Assembly: GCF_016918565.1 (NCBI RefSeq) | Contig: NZ_JAFFQD010000013.1 | Span: 1-64,000, forward strand | Reading direction: 5' to 3' | Source: Desulfogranum marinum | GTDB taxonomy: Bacteria; Desulfobacterota; Desulfobulbia; Desulfobulbales; Desulfobulbaceae | Length of the DNA: 64,000 nucleotides | Shown: positions 1-8,318 of the stretch, in pieces | Numbering within the stretch: the first letter of the stretch is position 1 | Layout of the letters: each line of letters opens with the position of its first letter | Notes under the pieces: model-generated | The model's input: only the letters and a program-made list of their open reading frames with translations | Database searches by the model: none | Told to the model about the DNA's origin: nothing | Position numbers and translations under genes: made by a program

Positions 1-1
1 G

Positions 2-3000
2 CATCGGAAACAGCTCATTGAGACGGGCGAACCCCAGGAATGTGATCTGCGGCTGGTCAAGCCGGATGGCGCATTGCTCTGGGCTCAACTGACGGTAAAC
101 GCAGCCCAGGCGGAAGACGGCCCCCCCGTATGCTACTTGGTGCTCAGTGATATAACCGGTCGCAAGCAGGCGGAGGAGAAAGCCAGGGAAAGCGAACGAA
201 TCCTCAGGGACATCGTGGAAAATACGCTTTCCGGTTTCTGGGATTGGAATCTGGTGGACAGCACCGAATACCTAAGCCCGTCCTTCAAGCGCATGTTCGG
301 TTACCTTGATCACGAAATGGAAAGCTCGCCGGAAGCCTGGCAGCGGATCATCTTCTCTGAGGATCTACCCGGAGTCTTTGAGGTGTTTGACCGACACGTC
401 GAGAGCCGAGGCCGGGAACCATTCTACAACGAGGTCCGCTTCAAGCATAGGGACGGTTCCACCATATGGGTTATCTGCACAGGACGGATCATCGAATGGG
501 CCGAGGACGGAACGCCAATTCGTATGGTCGGGTGCCATGTTGACATCACCGATCGGAAAAAGGCCGAAGCAGCACTGGATCGACAAAACATGGTGGATAA
601 GGCCGCAGCCGAAGTTTTCCTGAAATTACTCGGTGCCGGATCTTTTGAAGAAATATCGCACCTGTTGTTGGAAAAGGCCACGCAACTCACAGGCAGCCTA
701 TGCGGTTTTGCGGGTTATATGGAACCGTTCACAGAAAGATTCGTCGCCTCGACATTCACAAGGAATATATCGGATGGGTGCCGTGTTGCAGACAAGACCG
801 TTGTTTTCGAAAAACCCATCGGCCTGTGGGACTGGGTCGTTAACAACCGCCTGCCCCTCATTTCCAACCACCCGGAGAGCGACCATCGCTCTTCAGGCTT
901 TCCGCAGGGGCACATTCCAATTCGGCGTTTTCTTGGAGTCCCGGTGCTCCATGGCGAAGAACTGGTGGGGATGATCGCTCTTGCCAATTCGGAGGAAGAC
1001 TATAGCGATCAGGACATGGCTGTGGTCGAACGGCTGAGCACCATATATGCCCTGAGTATTCAGAAGAGCCGTACCGAAGAAGTACTTAAACGTATCAATG
1101 ACGATAGTGAAAAAAAACAGCGTGAACATATTGGCATGCTGAAGGCGCTTGTTGATATTTCCAGCGGGTTTATCAATGTGCCTCCCGACAAAACTGACGA
1201 TATTGTAGTGGAATCTCTCCAGGCGATCTGTCTTCTGGTGGATGCCGACAGGTCTTATGTGTTCAGTTATGATTTTTCCAAACAGACCACCAGCAACACC
1301 TACGAATGGTGTCGTGATGGTATTGAACCACAGATAGAATATTTACAGAATATTCCCCTCGAACTAATACCTGACTGGGTCAAAAACCACAGAGCAGGTA
1401 GCATTAATTACATTCCGGACGTTATGGGTCTTTCTCCTGAAAGCGATATCAGGCAGCTTCTTGAGCCTCAGGGTATTAAAAGCATTATTAGCGTACCGCT
1501 AATGCGGGGCGATACCTGTGTCGGTTTTGTCGGCTTCGATAGCGTGCACAAGCATCATAACTATACTGACAAAGAACAGAGCATTCTGGAGGTTTTTAGC
1601 CTCATGCTGATCAACCTTCACAAGAGAAATGAATCCAGTCTTGAGCTAACCAGAGCAAAAGACTATGCTGAACAAAGCGAAGAAAAGTTTCGCCAGATAG
1701 CCGAAAATGTAGGTGAAGTTATTTGGCTGAGAAGCGCGGATAATTCAAAAATGCTTTACATAAACCCTGCCTATGAAAAGGTATGGGGCCGCACCAGTGA
1801 GAGTTTGTATAACAACCCAGAATCATTCATTGACTCAGTATATGATCCGGATAAACCTGCGGTATTCGCGGCTTTTGAAAAGTTAATGAGAACAAATACT
1901 TTTGATGAAGTCTATCGAATAGTGCGGCCTGACGGCAAGATTCGCTGGATCCATTCTAAATCCTTCCCGGTTAGAGATAGAGACGGTGATATTTTAAAGC
2001 ACACGGGTATAGCCATTGATATAACCGAACGCAAAAAGGCAGAAGAGGCGTTGCGCACAGCCAACATTAAACTTCAATCGTCCATCAGCCGAGCTAAGGA
2101 ATTCGCACAAAAAGCCGAGGCTGCCACCAAGGCCAAGAGTCTGTTCCTCTCTAACATGAGCCACGAACTGCGGACCCCCTTGAATGCGGTGATCGGATTT
2201 TCCCAACTGCTGGCAAAGGACCCGATGCTCACTGAACGGCAGCACAGTGATGTGCAGGTTGTCCTCCGCAGCGGCCAGGACCTGCTGGAGATCGTCAACG
2301 ACATTCTTGAGATTTCCAGAATCGAAGCAGGGCGTCTGGAAATCAGGCCGGTCAACTTTTCCATCCATGAACTGCTGATGGACCTCGAAAGGTTGTTCCG
2401 CTCCCGCTGTGAGGCCAAAGGGCTGCACCTAGTGGTGGAGCGGGATGATCATTTGCCGGAGTTCCTATATGGCGACCGCACGAAACTAAAGCAGGTTGTT
2501 ACGAACCTGCTGAGCAATGCTATCAAGTTCACCGAAAAGGGCGGCATCAGCGTCCGGGTCCGCAGTGATGTCTATCAAGAAAAGGATTTGCCGCGAAAGG
2601 TGCGCGTCAAGCTGACCATCGAGGTGGAGGACAGCGGCATCGGCATATCCTTAGAGAACCTGGAAGCCATCTTCCGTCCCTTTGATCAGGTCGAATCTGC
2701 GGCAAACACAGGCGGAAACGGCCTGGGCCTCGCCATCTGCCGGGAGTATGCCGCCTTGCTGGGCGGGGATATTCGGGTTGTCAGCGAGCCTGGCCGGGGC
2801 AGCTGTTTTTGCTTTACGGGGGAGATGACACAGGGAAAAGCGGTTCCAGGAACTGGTGCGCCGGCATACCGCGAAGTAATCGGTCTTGAATCGGGCACCG
2901 GCCCGGTGCGGATATTGGTGGTGGAGGACGATCCTGACAATCAGGTGCTGGTAAAAGCCCTTCTGGCACCCATCGGTTTTGAGGTATACCAGGCCTTCAA

Positions 3001-3559
3001 CGGCAAAGAAGCCCTTGCGCTGTTTAAGAAGATCCGGCCCGCTGCGGTGCTGATGGATATGCGCATGCCGGATATGGACGGATACGAGGCCACGCGGCAG
3101 ATTAAATGCACTGCTGCGGACCTTGCCACGCCTGTCATTGCCTTGACTGCCAGCGTATTTGAAGAAGGGAAGCAAAAAATCCTGGATGCTGGCGCGGACG
3201 CTTACCTGCGCAAGCCGTTTCTACACAGGGAGCTGTACGAAATCCTCGGCCAATGCCTGGGATTACGGTATGTGCACAAGAATGACGACCAGAAACTTCC
3301 CACGCTGACGGTCGAGGCAATATCTGAGCTGTCTGAAGCGCTGCGGACGAAGCTAAGGCAGGCGGTTGAGGATGGCGATATGGTTCTGTTCATGAAACTT
3401 CTCGAGCAAGCGGCTGAATCCAGTCCTGAATTGGCGAGGAAGTTGCGCAAACTGGCCGACGTATTCGACTACCCTCGTATAAATGCTCTGCTTGCTGGGA
3501 AAGGGGTGCCATCGGATGAAGAAGGACACAGCCCAGACAATAGTCATGCCGGTGGATGA
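2..3559 (+). CDS. Hybrid sensor histidine kinase, PAS/GAF type (5' truncated by window edge)
   Basis: The reading frame is open from the first bases of the window, so the true start lies upstream. Visible domains in order: end of a PAS domain, a full PAS/PAC ending in DITDRKKAE, two GAF domains (about residues 205-360 and 385-560), another PAS/PAC (about 570-690), a HisKA dimerisation domain with the phospho-acceptor His in SHELRTPLNAV (codon at 2162-2164), a HATPase_c domain with N (NLLSNAIKF), G1 (EDSGIGI) and G2 (GNGLGL) boxes, and a C-terminal receiver with Asp in LMDMRMPDMDG (codon at 3056-3058). A short helical tail follows. No membrane segment is visible, so this part is cytoplasmic. 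Signal and output are unknown. Its stop overlaps the start of a decayed response regulator that was probably its partner. Confidence 0.93.
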   Translation, partial: HRKQLIETGEPQECDLRLVKPDGALLWAQLTVNAAQAEDGPPVCYLVLSDITGRKQAEEKARESERILRDIVENTLSGFWDWNLVDSTEYLSPSFKRMFGYLDHEMESSPEAWQRIIFSEDLPGVFEVFDRHVESRGREPFYNEVRFKHRDGSTIWVICTGRIIEWAEDGTPIRMVGCHVDITDRKKAEAALDRQNMVDKAAAEVFLKLLGAGSFEEISHLLLEKATQLTGSLCGFAGYMEPFTERFVASTFTRNISDGCRVADKTVVFEKPIGLWDWVVNNRLPLISNHPESDHRSSGFPQGHIPIRRFLGVPVLHGEELVGMIALANSEEDYSDQDMAVVERLSTIYALSIQKSRTEEVLKRINDDSEKKQREHIGMLKALVDISSGFINVPPDKTDDIVVESLQAICLLVDADRSYVFSYDFSKQTTSNTYEWCRDGIEPQIEYLQNIPLELIPDWVKNHRAGSINYIPDVMGLSPESDIRQLLEPQGIKSIISVPLMRGDTCVGFVGFDSVHKHHNYTDKEQSILEVFSLMLINLHKRNESSLELTRAKDYAEQSEEKFRQIAENVGEVIWLRSADNSKMLYINPAYEKVWGRTSESLYNNPESFIDSVYDPDKPAVFAAFEKLMRTNTFDEVYRIVRPDGKIRWIHSKSFPVRDRDGDILKHTGIAIDITERKKAEEALRTANIKLQSSISRAKEFAQKAEAATKAKSLFLSNMSHELRTPLNAVIGFSQLLAKDPMLTERQHSDVQVVLRSGQDLLEIVNDILEISRIEAGRLEIRPVNFSIHELLMDLERLFRSRCEAKGLHLVVERDDHLPEFLYGDRTKLKQVVTNLLSNAIKFTEKGGISVRVRSDVYQEKDLPRKVRVKLTIEVEDSGIGISLENLEAIFRPFDQVESAANTGGNGLGLAICREYAALLGGDIRVVSEPGRGSCFCFTGEMTQGKAVPGTGAPAYREVIGLESGTGPVRILVVEDDPDNQVLVKALLAPIGFEVYQAFNGKEALALFKKIRPAAVLMDMRMPDMDGYEATRQIKCTAADLATPVIALTASVFEEGKQKILDAGADAYLRKPFLHRELYEILGQCLGLRYVHKNDDQKLPTLTVEAISELSEALRTKLRQAVEDGDMVLFMKLLEQAAESSPELARKLRKLADVFDYPRINALLAGKGVPSDEEGHSPDNSHAGG

Positions 3560-3681
3560 CACATCGGCAACCCTCGTTCTTGCAATATAGTATCCTAAAT
3601 GCCGGATATCGGGCGGTGGTGCACCCCAACGGTGCAGCGGTTCTGGCTGCAGTAGACAAGAATCCGCCCGATATCATTTAA
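3516..3681 (+). pseudogene. Response-regulator receiver fragment, frameshifted and truncated
   Basis: An ATG at 3516 overlaps the last 44 bases of the upstream kinase gene. It reads MKKDTAQTIVMPVDDTSAT, a recognisable but altered receiver start (normally TILVVDDxPxN), and hits TAG at about 3588. A different frame then gives ILNAGYRAVVHPNG and ends in PPDII followed by TAA at 3679-3681. This is the normal receiver sequence up to the strand carrying the phospho-acceptor Asp, which is missing. So a single-domain or N-terminal receiver gene, translationally coupled to the kinase, was lost by frameshift and truncation. Confidence 0.7.
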
Positions 3682-3898
3682 TACGAATCTTAGCCACAGT
3701 CGATGGTATTGTTGTTACGTTTCGTACCACTGATACATTTTGTTCCGCTCCCCTTTTTTACCTATAATCTTAATGTCTTGCTCCCTCGCTAACGGCATTG
3801 TTGAGTTAAAACGTACCGTCCCTCGGCAGGCAGCGCCTCCTCGCCTTGAATATATTATCCTTAATACAATTAGTATATTGCAGAGAACAGCACAGCGT

Positions 3899-3914
3899 TG
3901 GCACACTAGTTGCT
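3899..3914 (+). promoter_or_regulatory. Sigma-54 (RpoN) promoter, -24/-12
   Basis: The sequence TGGCAC-ACTAG-TTGCT matches the RpoN consensus, with the invariant GG at 3900-3901 and GC at 3912-3913 exactly 10 bases apart. It lies 50 bases upstream of the ATG (3965) of the amber-interrupted response regulator, which has a GGAGG ribosome-binding site just before it. The downstream gene is broken, so the promoter may be an orphan or may still drive an RNA. Confidence 0.7.
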
Positions 3915-3964
3915 TATTAACTCCCGGTTGAAAACGTACAATCCACCCCGGAGGCGTAATAGCA

Positions 3965-4231
3965 ATGACTACGATTTTGCTTGTCGACGATGATCCGCAC
4001 ATCCTGCGATCAATAAAAATCGGATTATTAACAAGTGGATATACCACTATATAGGCTTCTGACGGACCGACGGCTCTGGTTTTATTGTCTGAGCGACGGA
4101 CTGGTATCGATATCGTTGTCACCGATTATATGATGCCTAAAATGAACGGTATAGAATTGCTGCATGCAGCAAAGGAGTACGACAATACAACTCCGGTCGT
4201 CCTGATGACTGCTTATGGTGAAAAAAACTAG
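3965..4231 (+). pseudogene. Response-regulator receiver domain with in-frame TAG, truncated
   Basis: From ATG 3965 (good SD upstream) the frame reads MTTILLVDDDPHILRSIKIG, a clear CheY-like receiver with acidic residues after strand 1. Codon 30 is TAG (4052-4054), in a place where receivers usually carry Glu or Gln before A-S-D-G. Beyond it the same frame continues intact: phospho-acceptor Asp in VVTDYMMPKMNG, then VVLMTAYGEKN, and a second TAG at 4229-4231 that forms the edge of a perfect palindrome. The last helices and the conserved Lys of the receiver are missing. TAG is an ordinary stop elsewhere in the window (15877-17826 and 55503-57254 end with it), so this is most simply a pseudogene. 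Confidence 0.72.
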
Positions 4232-4267
4232 TAAGTATCCACCGGTTTTACCGGTGGATACTTACTA
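4229..4267. repeat. Perfect 18-bp palindrome with 3-nt loop
   Basis: Bases 4229-4246 are the exact reverse complement of 4250-4267, separated by TTT. The inner part reads ACCGGT-TTT-ACCGGT. It starts at the TAG that ends the second receiver pseudogene and finishes a few bases before an IS3-type transposase relic. There is no T-tract, so it is not a classical intrinsic terminator. It could be a REP-like element or the scar of a rearrangement. Confidence 0.75.
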
Positions 4268-4271
4268 TTCA

Positions 4272-4334
4272 AGAAACCCCTTAGTCGAACGTTTATGGAG
4301 AGCCGTGGCGTATGAGCAGGTGTATCTGCATGCA
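4272..4334 (+). pseudogene. IS3-family transposase (OrfB) relic, about 21 codons
   Basis: One frame reads RNPLVERLWRAVAYEQVYLHA. This matches the conserved C-terminal part of the DDE integrase domain of IS3-family transposases (typically N-x-F-V-E-R-L-W-R-S-V-K-Y-E-x-V-Y-L). The Glu of VERLW is the third catalytic acid in that family. Nothing upstream or downstream continues the protein, so only a fragment of the element is left. It lies directly after the palindrome that truncates the receiver gene, which suggests that IS insertion and loss caused that truncation. Confidence 0.65.
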
Positions 4335-4390
4335 ACTATTTTATGTCTTTTGTTGCCTAATTGTAAAATATTAACCAAATAGTATTGATA

Positions 4391-7135
4391 ATGAAGAATC
4401 TCAAAATAGGAACAAGACTTTACGCGCTTATAGGTTTTCTATCCGTGCTGTTGATCATGATCGGCTTCCTGGGGGTGCACAGTATAAAACAAGGTTTCGA
4501 CGGACTTGATACAGTTTTTATGGACCGCGTTGTTCCTTTGAAAAGTTTGAAAGTTATTGCGGACATGTATGCGGTCAATATCGTTGATACCTCCCATAAG
4601 GTTCGCAATGGAAATCTACAATGGGGGAAAGGGAGGGCCAATGTCGAAGAGGCCCTGAAGATTATTCGGAAAAACTGGGAAGAATACCTGGCGACCACCA
4701 TGGTGGCTCAAGAGGTTAAAACCATTGAACAATTAAAGCCATTGTTGAAAGAGGCAGGCAGTGGTGTGGCTGAGTTGATCGATATCTTGCAACGAGAGGA
4801 CAGGGAAGGTTTGGCAAGATTTACAGTCACCCGTCTCTATCCGGTCATTGATCCGGTATCGGAGAAGATAAGTGAATTGGTAGACTTGCAACTCAACTTG
4901 GCGGAGTCGGAACATAATAAGATTTTCAGGATATATGAACGGAGTAAAATAATAACCATTATATCTGTATGTTTTGGAGTATTGCTGGCAGGCGGTTTGG
5001 GTATGATGATAGTACGTTCCATCACCGGACCGTTGGCTAAGGCCACGACCGTGGCTGCGGCCATTGGCAAAGGGAACTTCACCTTAAGGCTCAATATCAA
5101 CCAGAAAGATGAAGTCGGTATTTTCTTTCAGGTCTTCGACCAGATGGTCGATGAACTTGACCAGCAGAAGCAAATACTTCAGAAGAGCGAAGAACAATAT
5201 CGGACAATTTATGATTCTGCGAATGATGCGCTCTTTATCCACGATTTGAAGACCGGCTCCATTCTGGACGTAAACCAAAAAATGTGCGAGATGTACGGCT
5301 TCAGCCAGGAGGAAGCACGTCAGATTGATATCGGGGTTTTGAGCGCTGGCGTTGCTCCCTATACCCGTCAAGATGCTCTGGGATTCCTCTCAAAGGCTGC
5401 CCAGGGACAACCGCAGCACTTTGAGTGGAATGCGAAGGATAAGGCAGGGAGTCTGTTTTGGGTCGAGGTGAAGATGCAACGCGTGGAAATGAACAGTGAA
5501 TACAGGGTATTGGCCACCGTCAGCGACATCTCCGAACGCAAGCGGGGGGAGAATGCCTTACGGGAATCCGAGAGGCGATTATCTCAAATTATCGAATTTT
5601 TGCCCGACGCGACTTTTGCCATCGACATCGATGGTAATGTCATTGCATGGAATCATGCAATTGAAGAGATGAGCGGAGTCAAGGCTGAAGATATGATGGG
5701 CAAAAGTAATTATGAATATAGTATTGTGTTTTATGGGGTTCGACGACCGATCCTGATTGATTTAGTGCTCACTCAGGATGAAGAGATACAGAGACAAGAC
5801 ACCTCTGTAAGAAAAAAAGGGGATTGTATTTTTGCCGAGGCGGACGTGACTCTAAAAGGGACGGTTCGTAATTTGTGGCTAATAGCCAGGCCTTTATTCG
5901 ACAGCAGTGGAAATATCGTAGGTGCCATCGAATCAATTCGCGATATAACCGAGAGTAAACAAGCGGAGGTAGAGAAGGCAAACCTCAATGAAAAGCTCCA
6001 CCATGCTCAGAAGATGGAGGCTGTTGGCACACTGGCTGGGGGGATTGCGCACGACTTTAATAATATCCTGACTGCGCTCATCGGTTACGGCAACCTGTTA
6101 CAGGTGAAAATAGCCCCGGACGATCCATTGCAGGAGTATGTTAACCAGATACTGATATCGTCAGAAAAGGCTGCAAGTCTTACCAGGAACCTCTTGGCCT
6201 TCACCAGAAAACAGATCACAGAACGTAGGCATCATAATGTGAACACCGTCATTTATGGCATAGAAAAAATCTTAAAAAGTTTACTTTCAGAGGATATTGA
6301 ATTCAAGACTTCATTGACCGATGAAGATGTAACTATAATTGCGGATAGTATTCAAATAGACCAGGTGTTGTTAAATCTTATTGCAAATGCACGAGATGCC
6401 ATGCCAAAAGGCGGCAATCTTACAATCGAGACGCATCTTGTGAATTTCGATAATCTTTTTATAAAGACCCATGGTTTTGGAAAACCCGGAGGGTATGTAT
6501 TGATATCTGTTTCTGATACAGGGCTCGGTATGGATGAGAAGACCAAAAAGAAAATCTTTGACCCTTTTTTTACCACAAAAGAAGTGGGAAAAGGAACGGG
6601 GCTTGGTCTCTCCACCGTCTACGGTATTGTCAAAAAACATGATGGATTTGTTACTGTGTACAGTGAGCCTGATGAAGGAACGACATTTCACGTCTATTTT
6701 CCTGTAGCGATGACATGCGAAAAAGAAAATACAGTCAACCATTTCAATGAAGTAGAAGGTGGTACTGAGACAATATTGATCGCTGAGGACCATGATGAAT
6801 CACGAAGCCTTATAAAAGAAGTATTGGAGGGTAAAGGATACACTGTTATCGAAACTGTGGATGGATCGGACGCTGTTCAGAAGTACATGGTCTTCATTGA
6901 TCAGGTATCACTCGTCGTTCTTGATGTTGTTATGCCCAAGAAAAACGGGATAGATACATACAATGAAATGAAAAAGATGAATCCTGATGTCAAGGCGTTA
7001 TTTATGAGTGGCTATACCGCCAATGTCGTCTTTGACAAAGGGCTTAATGAAAAAGGTTTCAATTTTATTTCCAAGCCGCTTTCTCCTAATGCCCTATTAT
7101 TTAAAATAAGAACACTGCTGTCCAAAACAGAATAA
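4391..7135 (+). CDS. Membrane hybrid histidine kinase (4-helix sensor, HAMP, two PAS, receiver)
   Basis: I chose ATG 4391, giving MKNLKIGTRLYALIGF; a TTG two codons upstream is possible. Order: TM1 (about residues 10-28), a helical periplasmic sensor resembling the four-helix-bundle MCP type (to about 185), TM2 (about 187-208), HAMP (about 210-262), PAS 1 (about 270-390) and PAS 2 (about 400-530). Then come HisKA with H in GGIAHDFNNILTALIGYG, HATPase_c (NLIANARDAM, DTGLGM, GTGLGLSTVYGI) and a C-terminal receiver with Asp in LVVLDVVMPKKNG. The AHDFNN/VYGIVK type of kinase core with an attached receiver is common in Desulfobacterota. No intact partner regulator is adjacent; the one just upstream is a pseudogene. 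The ligand is unknown. Confidence 0.93.
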   Translation: MKNLKIGTRLYALIGFLSVLLIMIGFLGVHSIKQGFDGLDTVFMDRVVPLKSLKVIADMYAVNIVDTSHKVRNGNLQWGKGRANVEEALKIIRKNWEEYLATTMVAQEVKTIEQLKPLLKEAGSGVAELIDILQREDREGLARFTVTRLYPVIDPVSEKISELVDLQLNLAESEHNKIFRIYERSKIITIISVCFGVLLAGGLGMMIVRSITGPLAKATTVAAAIGKGNFTLRLNINQKDEVGIFFQVFDQMVDELDQQKQILQKSEEQYRTIYDSANDALFIHDLKTGSILDVNQKMCEMYGFSQEEARQIDIGVLSAGVAPYTRQDALGFLSKAAQGQPQHFEWNAKDKAGSLFWVEVKMQRVEMNSEYRVLATVSDISERKRGENALRESERRLSQIIEFLPDATFAIDIDGNVIAWNHAIEEMSGVKAEDMMGKSNYEYSIVFYGVRRPILIDLVLTQDEEIQRQDTSVRKKGDCIFAEADVTLKGTVRNLWLIARPLFDSSGNIVGAIESIRDITESKQAEVEKANLNEKLHHAQKMEAVGTLAGGIAHDFNNILTALIGYGNLLQVKIAPDDPLQEYVNQILISSEKAASLTRNLLAFTRKQITERRHHNVNTVIYGIEKILKSLLSEDIEFKTSLTDEDVTIIADSIQIDQVLLNLIANARDAMPKGGNLTIETHLVNFDNLFIKTHGFGKPGGYVLISVSDTGLGMDEKTKKKIFDPFFTTKEVGKGTGLGLSTVYGIVKKHDGFVTVYSEPDEGTTFHVYFPVAMTCEKENTVNHFNEVEGGTETILIAEDHDESRSLIKEVLEGKGYTVIETVDGSDAVQKYMVFIDQVSLVVLDVVMPKKNGIDTYNEMKKMNPDVKALFMSGYTANVVFDKGLNEKGFNFISKPLSPNALLFKIRTLLSKTE

Positions 7136-7166
7136 AAATTAAAATTAAGCTCGAATTTACTGGGCT

Positions 7167-8318
7167 GGCACTAGGCTCCCACCATTGCACTGTAATCTTT
7201 CAATGAATCCGCTTTTGTGATTTAAAGCCATTCATGAAAGATACAAGCCTGCTTAAATGCCCTGACTGCGAATTATCCGACGTGCCATGTTTCAAACGCT
7301 ACGAGAACATTAATAACGGACCCCGTTAGCTGTATCGATGCGCCACCTGCCAATCAATATTTTCCGAAACTCGTAACACATCGATAGAAGGTCTAAAATC
7401 TCCAATCAGCAGGGTCGCCTGTGCATTAAAACTTCGCAGTGAAGGGCTTGGCCTTCGGGCCACAGGTCGTGTTTTGCAAGCAAACAAGCGTACGATTACC
7501 GAGTGGGAGGAACGATTTGCAGCCCAAAAAGAATCACTAATGTTGTATACCTTTTGCAGTGAGTTTGTTTCCCTTACCTTCGAAGGTGATGAATTCTACA
7601 CCATCGTGGGCAAACGCACAGCACCCATGGACTCCAGAGTATGGACAGCTGTTATTATGGAGCGTGCCAGTCGGTTTATTGTAGAGCAACGAGCCGGAGA
7701 AAAGAATGCGTCCTTATTCAAATCTGTAATGGCAACAATCTGTGAATATTCCGCCCAGACCAATGATTTTACCTTCTTGTCCGATGGTGAAAGACGATAT
7801 GGGATATGGAAATATGCTCTTTGAACTATGCTGTGAAACCCTGCGGACGGGCAAGCCTGGACGTCCTCGTAAAGTTCTTCCTCCGGGTGTCCCGGGTGCG
7901 TATCAAGAACAAGGGTAGCCAAAAGCATAAAAAAGGACCGAAACGTCAGAAATACCAAGCATCACAAAAAGAGCATCCCGATACAAGGCAGTATTTACAG
8001 GTGTCTGAAATTCATGCAAATCATGTCGAAGCTCAAAATACTGCTCTTAGAAGAAGAAATAGCGCGTACAGGCGAAGAACAAATACATATGCCAAGACTG
8101 AAGGTGGCTTGCAACGCACTCTGGATGTGCATCAACTGATACATAATTTTGTAAGGCCACACTGGACAACAGGAGTAGTGCCTGCTGTTGCCTTAGGAAT
8201 TATGACGCATTCCATGTCTCTTGAAGAAATTTTAACCACACGAAGGGCTATTTGAAACATCAAAGCTCTGCACAGTCGGGATCGTAAACACAAAATTGAA
8301 TGATATGAGCCCAGTGCC
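7167..8318 (+). mobile_element. Decayed insertion sequence with about 20-bp terminal inverted repeats
   Basis: The left end (7167-7186, GGCACTAGGCTCCCACCATT) and the reverse complement of the right end (8299-8318, GGCACTGGGCTCATATCATT) match at 16 of 20 positions. They bracket a broken transposase gene with about 67 bases on the left and 63 on the right, so the boundaries are well placed. The element is about 1.15 kb. I see no convincing target-site duplication. A similar end sequence recurs alone at 9353-9372. Confidence 0.65.
7234..8255 (+). pseudogene. IS1-like transposase (zinc-finger plus DDE), broken
   Basis: The product starts MKDTSLLKCPDCELSDVPC and continues with a second Cys pair (CATCQSIF), a zinc-ribbon like that of IS1-type InsA. 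A helix-turn-helix-like stretch (LGLRATGRVLQANKRTITEW) follows, then a DDE-like catalytic region (FEGDEFYTIVGK; later RRRNSAYRRRTNTYAK). Codon 32 is TAG (7327-7329). The frame is lost near 7800, moves to a second frame (LFELCCETLRTGKPGRPRK), and then to a third that runs from about 7880 to the TGA at 8255. One nonsense and at least two frameshift lesions make it inactive. Family placement is by motif recognition only. Confidence 0.72.

Noticed and set aside
3715-4122. Minus-strand ORF of 135 codons
   Set aside because: It lies antisense to the clear receiver pseudogene and its sigma-54 promoter, and shows no recognisable domain.
3965-7329. TAG codons inside otherwise readable genes (4052-4054, 7327-7329) as possible pyrrolysine codons
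   Set aside because: TAG serves as the normal stop of intact genes here (17824-17826, 57252-57254). The affected genes carry other damage, and both are common families without known pyrrolysine. Nonsense mutation is simpler.
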